DNA from: Hymenobacter cyanobacteriorum
Lineage (GTDB): Bacteria > Bacteroidota > Bacteroidia > Cytophagales > Hymenobacteraceae
Reading direction: 5' to 3'
NCBI RefSeq assembly: GCF_022631375.1
Contig: NZ_JALBGC010000001.1
Span: 496,001 to 560,000 of the forward strand
DNA length: 64,000 bases
The position numbers were made by a program, and so were the translations under genes. Within the stretch, counting starts at the first letter, position 1. The number at the start of each line of letters is the position of its first letter. Shown piece after piece: positions 60,827 to 64,000 of the stretch. The notes beneath the pieces were generated by a model. The model made no database searches. It was not told the origin of the DNA and worked only from the letters and a program-made list of their open reading frames with translations.

Positions 60827-60842
60827 CGTTGTGGGGTGCTGA

Positions 60843-62696
60843 TTACTGGCGCACCACTTTCTGGCTGATGCTGCCGGTGGCCGTGGCCAGGCGCAGGATA
60901 TACACGCCGGCGGGCAGTTCGGGCAGGTTGCTCAGGGCCTGGGGCGCAGCGCTCAGGTCGAGCTTGGTGGCGTACACCGGGCGGCCGGTCAGGCTCAGCA
61001 GGGTTACCGTGGTGGCTTGGGCTTCGGCCTGGCCGGGCAGGGCTACTGTGAGGCGGTCGGCGAAGGGGTTGGGGTAGGCGTCGAACTTGCTGGCAGCACT
61101 GGCACCGGCGGCGCCGCGGCTCACGGTTACTACCGGCGAGTAGGCCACGGTGCCGTCGAGGTCTTCCTGGCGCAGGCGATAGTAGCGGCGGCCGGTGGCC
61201 AGGGCTGCATCGGTGGCGTCAACATACACATAAGTGGTGAGCGAGGTGCTTTTGCCAGCGGCGGCCAGCGTGGCGATGGCGGCGTAGCGGCTGCCATCGG
61301 CCGAAGCTTCTATCACAAAGCGGGCGCTGTTGATTTCCTGAGCCGTGGCCCAGTTCAGGCGGTTGCCAGTGGCCGTGGCCTGGCCGGTGAAGGCCGTGAG
61401 CACCACCGGCAGCGGGGCGGTGAGGGTGGGCGCGGTGGCTGAAGTGGCCTGTTCGTACCGATACACGGTGCCGTTGCCGTTGCCGATGAAGAGGTCGAGC
61501 AAACCGTCGCCGTCGTAGTCGGTCACGGCTGGGGCGGCGTAGCCACCGCTGTTGCTGAAGTTAGTGCCCGAGTTACCCATGTTGATAACGTTGGCGGCGG
61601 TCCCGTCGGTGCTCAGGTTGCGCATAAAGGTGAAGGTCATTGCATTCACCGCCGTCTGGGTGTAGAGCTGCACGTTGCCGGCGTAGTTGCCCACCAGCAT
61701 GTCGAGTTTGCCGTCGCCGTCGTAGTCGGTGATGAGCGGCTTGCTCACATCGCCGGCATCGAGCACCGTGGTGCCATCGGCCAGCTTGATGGTCGTAGGA
61801 CCGCTGAAGCCGGCCGTGGTGTTGTTGGTGCTGGCCAATTGCTCATAGCGGTTCAGCAAGCCGTTGTTGCTGCCCACGATGATGTCAATCAGGCCATCAT
61901 TGTCGAGGTCGCCCACCGAAGGACGGGCGTAGGAACCGGCGTTGGCCACCGTCGTGGTTGTTACGCCGTAGGGGTTGGCAAACAAGGTGGTACCGGCTCC
62001 CACTTTGAACGCACCAGCGCCCGTGCTGGCGCTTTGCTCATACATCAGCACGGTGCCGTTTTCTTCGCCCACGATGATTTCCTGCAGGCCGTCACCGTCG
62101 AGGTCGCTCACGGTTGGCTTGGCGTAGAGGCCCACGTCCACGGTTGCGCCGCCGCTGGCAAACGTAATCAGCGTGCCCGTGGTGCTGAAGGCGCCGTTGG
62201 TGGCCGTCTGCTCGTAGTCCATCATGGTGCCGTTGCCCTGGCCCACCAGCAGTTCCAGCAAGCCGTCTTTGTCGAGGTCGGCCGCTACGGGGGTCGAGAA
62301 GTTGCCGGTGGCCGTGGCGCTGGTCGCGTTGGTGTTCAGCTGGCCGTAGTTGCTGTTCGAAGAAGTGCGGGTGACGCCCAGCTTGGCGCCGCTCACGGCC
62401 GTGCCGAGCGCCGTCGTCAGGCGCACCCGGCCCGAGCCAGCGGCAGCCGGCACAACGAAAGTAGCCGTGGAGGAAGGCACCACCCCGGCCGAGGCCCGCA
62501 CGACCTGGCCGTTCAGCAGCACCGAGGTGAAACCGGTGAGGTTGGTGCCGGTGATGGTGACCGTGGCGCCGGGGGCGGCCGTGGTCGGCGTTACGCTGCT
62601 GATGGTGGGCGCCTGCGCCATGGCGGCGGCGGGCAGCAGCAAACCCAGCGTAGCCAGGCAGAACAAACGAGCGGCGGGAGTAGCGAGCGTAAACAT
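60843..62696 (-). CDS. T9SS-secreted protein with IPT/TIG and FG-GAP/VCBS repeats
   Basis: 617 aa with a signal peptide ending near AMAQ. An IPT/TIG domain (about 30-110, ISSVTPTTAAPGATVTITGT) leads to four or five FG-GAP/VCBS-like repeats marked by DLDKDGLLELLVG, DLDGDGLQEIIVG, DLDNDGLIDIIVG, DYDGDGKLDMLVG and DYDGDGLLDLFIG, whose Asp residues resemble Ca2+ sites. A fibronectin-like segment and a C-terminal type IX sorting domain (about 535-617, DAYPNPFADRLTV ending ISQKVVRQ) follow. It is probably exported to the cell surface or medium. Its binding partner is unknown. Confidence 0.93.
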   Translation of the reverse strand: MFTLATPAARLFCLATLGLLLPAAAMAQAPTISSVTPTTAAPGATVTITGTNLTGFTSVLLNGQVVRASAGVVPSSTATFVVPAAAGSGRVRLTTALGTAVSGAKLGVTRTSSNSNYGQLNTNATSATATGNFSTPVAADLDKDGLLELLVGQGNGTMMDYEQTATNGAFSTTGTLITFASGGATVDVGLYAKPTVSDLDGDGLQEIIVGEENGTVLMYEQSASTGAGAFKVGAGTTLFANPYGVTTTTVANAGSYARPSVGDLDNDGLIDIIVGSNNGLLNRYEQLASTNNTTAGFSGPTTIKLADGTTVLDAGDVSKPLITDYDGDGKLDMLVGNYAGNVQLYTQTAVNAMTFTFMRNLSTDGTAANVINMGNSGTNFSNSGGYAAPAVTDYDGDGLLDLFIGNGNGTVYRYEQATSATAPTLTAPLPVVLTAFTGQATATGNRLNWATAQEINSARFVIEASADGSRYAAIATLAAAGKSTSLTTYVYVDATDAALATGRRYYRLRQEDLDGTVAYSPVVTVSRGAAGASAASKFDAYPNPFADRLTVALPGQAEAQATTVTLLSLTGRPVYATKLDLSAAPQALSNLPELPAGVYILRLATATGSISQKVVRQ

Positions 62697-63111
62697 GTTA
62701 TTGATATTGAAGAGGATTCACTTGGCGGAAGGGCCAGCTTAGTTGCGGCCGTTTTGATGATACAAAGCTCTCCACAGGGGGCGGGCGCTATTTTTTCCTT
62801 CGTCAAATCAGGTTCGTTTCGCGTCCAACCTAACCTATTTCCCAGCGAATGAAAAAAGGGCTGCCGACGAATGAAAATGGGCGTTTTTAAGCCATGAGGG
62901 GCATTTTTTAGTATGCACGCATACTTTATCGGACGTATCCGGCCAGTCATCGCCCGAAAACACCCGTTCGTCGACAAACGGCCGCGGTCAGGCGGGGCCG
63001 CAAGCATCGAAAAGCTCGTCGCTGCCCGTATCTTCAAGCCTGCTCTCAGGTGCTGCAGCCCCCAACAGGACGGCCCGCGTTGCCCACCACCGCTTTTTAT
63101 TCTTTGCGCTT
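62697..63111. other. 415-bp divergent intergenic region, nothing clear seen
   Basis: Between the T9SS cargo (leftward) and YHYH (rightward) genes. It must hold both promoters. No exact TAnnTTTG at a useful distance, no terminator and no family A-D repeat was found. A reading from 62913 on the + strand runs into the YHYH gene in another frame and looks spurious. Confidence 0.5.
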
Positions 63112-64000
63112 ATGCCCTACCGCTACTTATTGGCCCTGCTTCTGCTGATTTCCGCCCCGGGCCGGGCCCAGATTACCCCCACCGTGAGCAGCTGGGTGGT
63201 GAACACCACCGGCGCCACCGGCTACAACGGCATTCCGAGCAACGTGCAACGCGTGCAGTACTCCACCGGCAACGTGTACATCACCTGCACGGGCGTGCCG
63301 AGCTACACCATCGGCCCCTGGCCCAATAATCCCAACGCGGCCACCAATCAGAACTTCGTGTTCAAAATAACCCGCGCGCCCACGCCCAACACCGGTACGG
63401 CTGTGGCCACGCCGCTGGGCCACACCGGCATCTGGAGCAACGGCGTGAGCATCTTCAACGCCAAAGACGCCATGAGCTACAACAACGCGGGCGTGTGGAA
63501 CCAGAACGCCATCGTGGTGGAAGGCCCCAGCTTCGACTCCTGCCTGGGCCACCCGGCTGGCAACGGCGAGTACCACCACCATCTCAACCCGCGCTGCCTC
63601 TACAACGACCACGATAGCACCCGCCACTCCCCCATCATCGGCTTTGCCTTCGATGGCTACCCCATTTACGGCGCCTACGGCTACGCCAATACCAACGGCA
63701 CCGGCGGTATCAAAAGCATGAAGACGTCGTACCGGGCCCGCAACATCACGGCCCGCACCACCCTGCCCGACGGCAGCCCGGCCCCCTCGCCCGGCCCCGC
63801 CATCAATGCCGCCAAGCCACTGGGCTATTATATCGAAGACTTTGAATACGTGGCCGGCCGCGGCGACCTGGACGTGCACAACGGCCGCTTCTGCATTACG
63901 CCGGAGTACCCGGCCGGCACCTACGCCTACTTCGTCACCATCAATTCAACCTACGCCGGCGCCTACCCCTACACGCCCGGCCCCACCTACTACGGCGTAA
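63112..64000 (+). CDS. YHYH-domain secreted protein (cut by window edge)
   Basis: At least 296 codons from ATG 63112 with no stop before the window end. It begins MPYRYLLALLLLISAPGRAQ, a signal peptide. The mature part contains the GEYHHHLNP variant of the YHYH motif, FAFDGYPIYGAYGY and the C-terminal TYAYFVTINSTYAG typical of YHYH-domain proteins. These are exported proteins of unknown role. A C-terminal T9SS sorting domain may lie beyond the edge. Confidence 0.88.
   Translation, partial: MPYRYLLALLLLISAPGRAQITPTVSSWVVNTTGATGYNGIPSNVQRVQYSTGNVYITCTGVPSYTIGPWPNNPNAATNQNFVFKITRAPTPNTGTAVATPLGHTGIWSNGVSIFNAKDAMSYNNAGVWNQNAIVVEGPSFDSCLGHPAGNGEYHHHLNPRCLYNDHDSTRHSPIIGFAFDGYPIYGAYGYANTNGTGGIKSMKTSYRARNITARTTLPDGSPAPSPGPAINAAKPLGYYIEDFEYVAGRGDLDVHNGRFCITPEYPAGTYAYFVTINSTYAGAYPYTPGPTYYGV

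Overview
The window is chromosomal DNA of a GC-rich member of the Bacteroidota, most probably Hymenobacter or a close relative. This rests on a SusC/SusD pair, a type IX secretion (T9SS) sorting-domain protein, two DUF4369-TlpA lipoprotein-type redox proteins, TAnnTTTG-type -7 boxes, a lack of obvious Shine-Dalgarno sites, and very high GC with one AT-rich exception. No rRNA, tRNA, CRISPR array, transposase or prophage was seen.

Layout. 1-9586: a (glucurono)xylan/hexuronate utilisation locus, transcribed leftward (uxuA, GH67 alpha-glucuronidase, SDR oxidoreductase, susC, susD) and facing a divergent LacI-family regulator that carries an extra N-terminal zinc ribbon. A perfect 34-bp palindrome, readable as two overlapping LacI operators, lies between them. 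9899-15514: a compact, probably co-transcribed cluster of a coiled-coil protein, a two-TM coiled-coil membrane protein, a possible tiny lipoprotein, a membrane-anchored NitT/TauT-type substrate-binding domain fused to OmpA, an ABC permease and an ABC ATPase. 15511-18180: one AT-rich gene, which I read as a HEPN-STAND NTPase and a candidate antiphage defence gene. 18273-25248: a signalling block with an NtrC-type sigma-54 activator, a large hybrid multi-PAS kinase and a two-TM HAMP/PAS kinase.

25432-43956: a mixed chromosomal stretch with an AsmA-like envelope protein, a CocE/S15 hydrolase, a HAD protein with an unusual DxN motif, two more PAS histidine kinases, a tail-specific protease and a YncE-like propeller. 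44191-51572: two paralogous GH13 enzymes (one a lipoprotein, one cytosolic), a TlpA protein, DinB and VOC proteins, an aldo/keto reductase and a transglutaminase-like protein. 51886-64000: a DUF421 protein with a zinc ribbon, an AraC regulator, DUF983, an M1 aminopeptidase, a SerB-SerA fusion, a second DUF4369-TlpA protein, a T9SS cargo with FG-GAP repeats and a truncated YHYH protein.

Non-coding DNA is unusually structured. Eleven copies of one ~100-bp inverted-repeat element (family A) punctuate the intergenic gaps. Three further inverted-repeat families (B, C, D) occur, plus a 21-bp tandem array at the end of the hybrid kinase gene and a ~41-bp tandem array upstream of a PAS kinase. The two strongest candidates for a poorly described system are the HEPN-STAND gene and the SBP-OmpA/ABC/coiled-coil cluster. 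All functional calls are from reading the sequence; no database search was possible.
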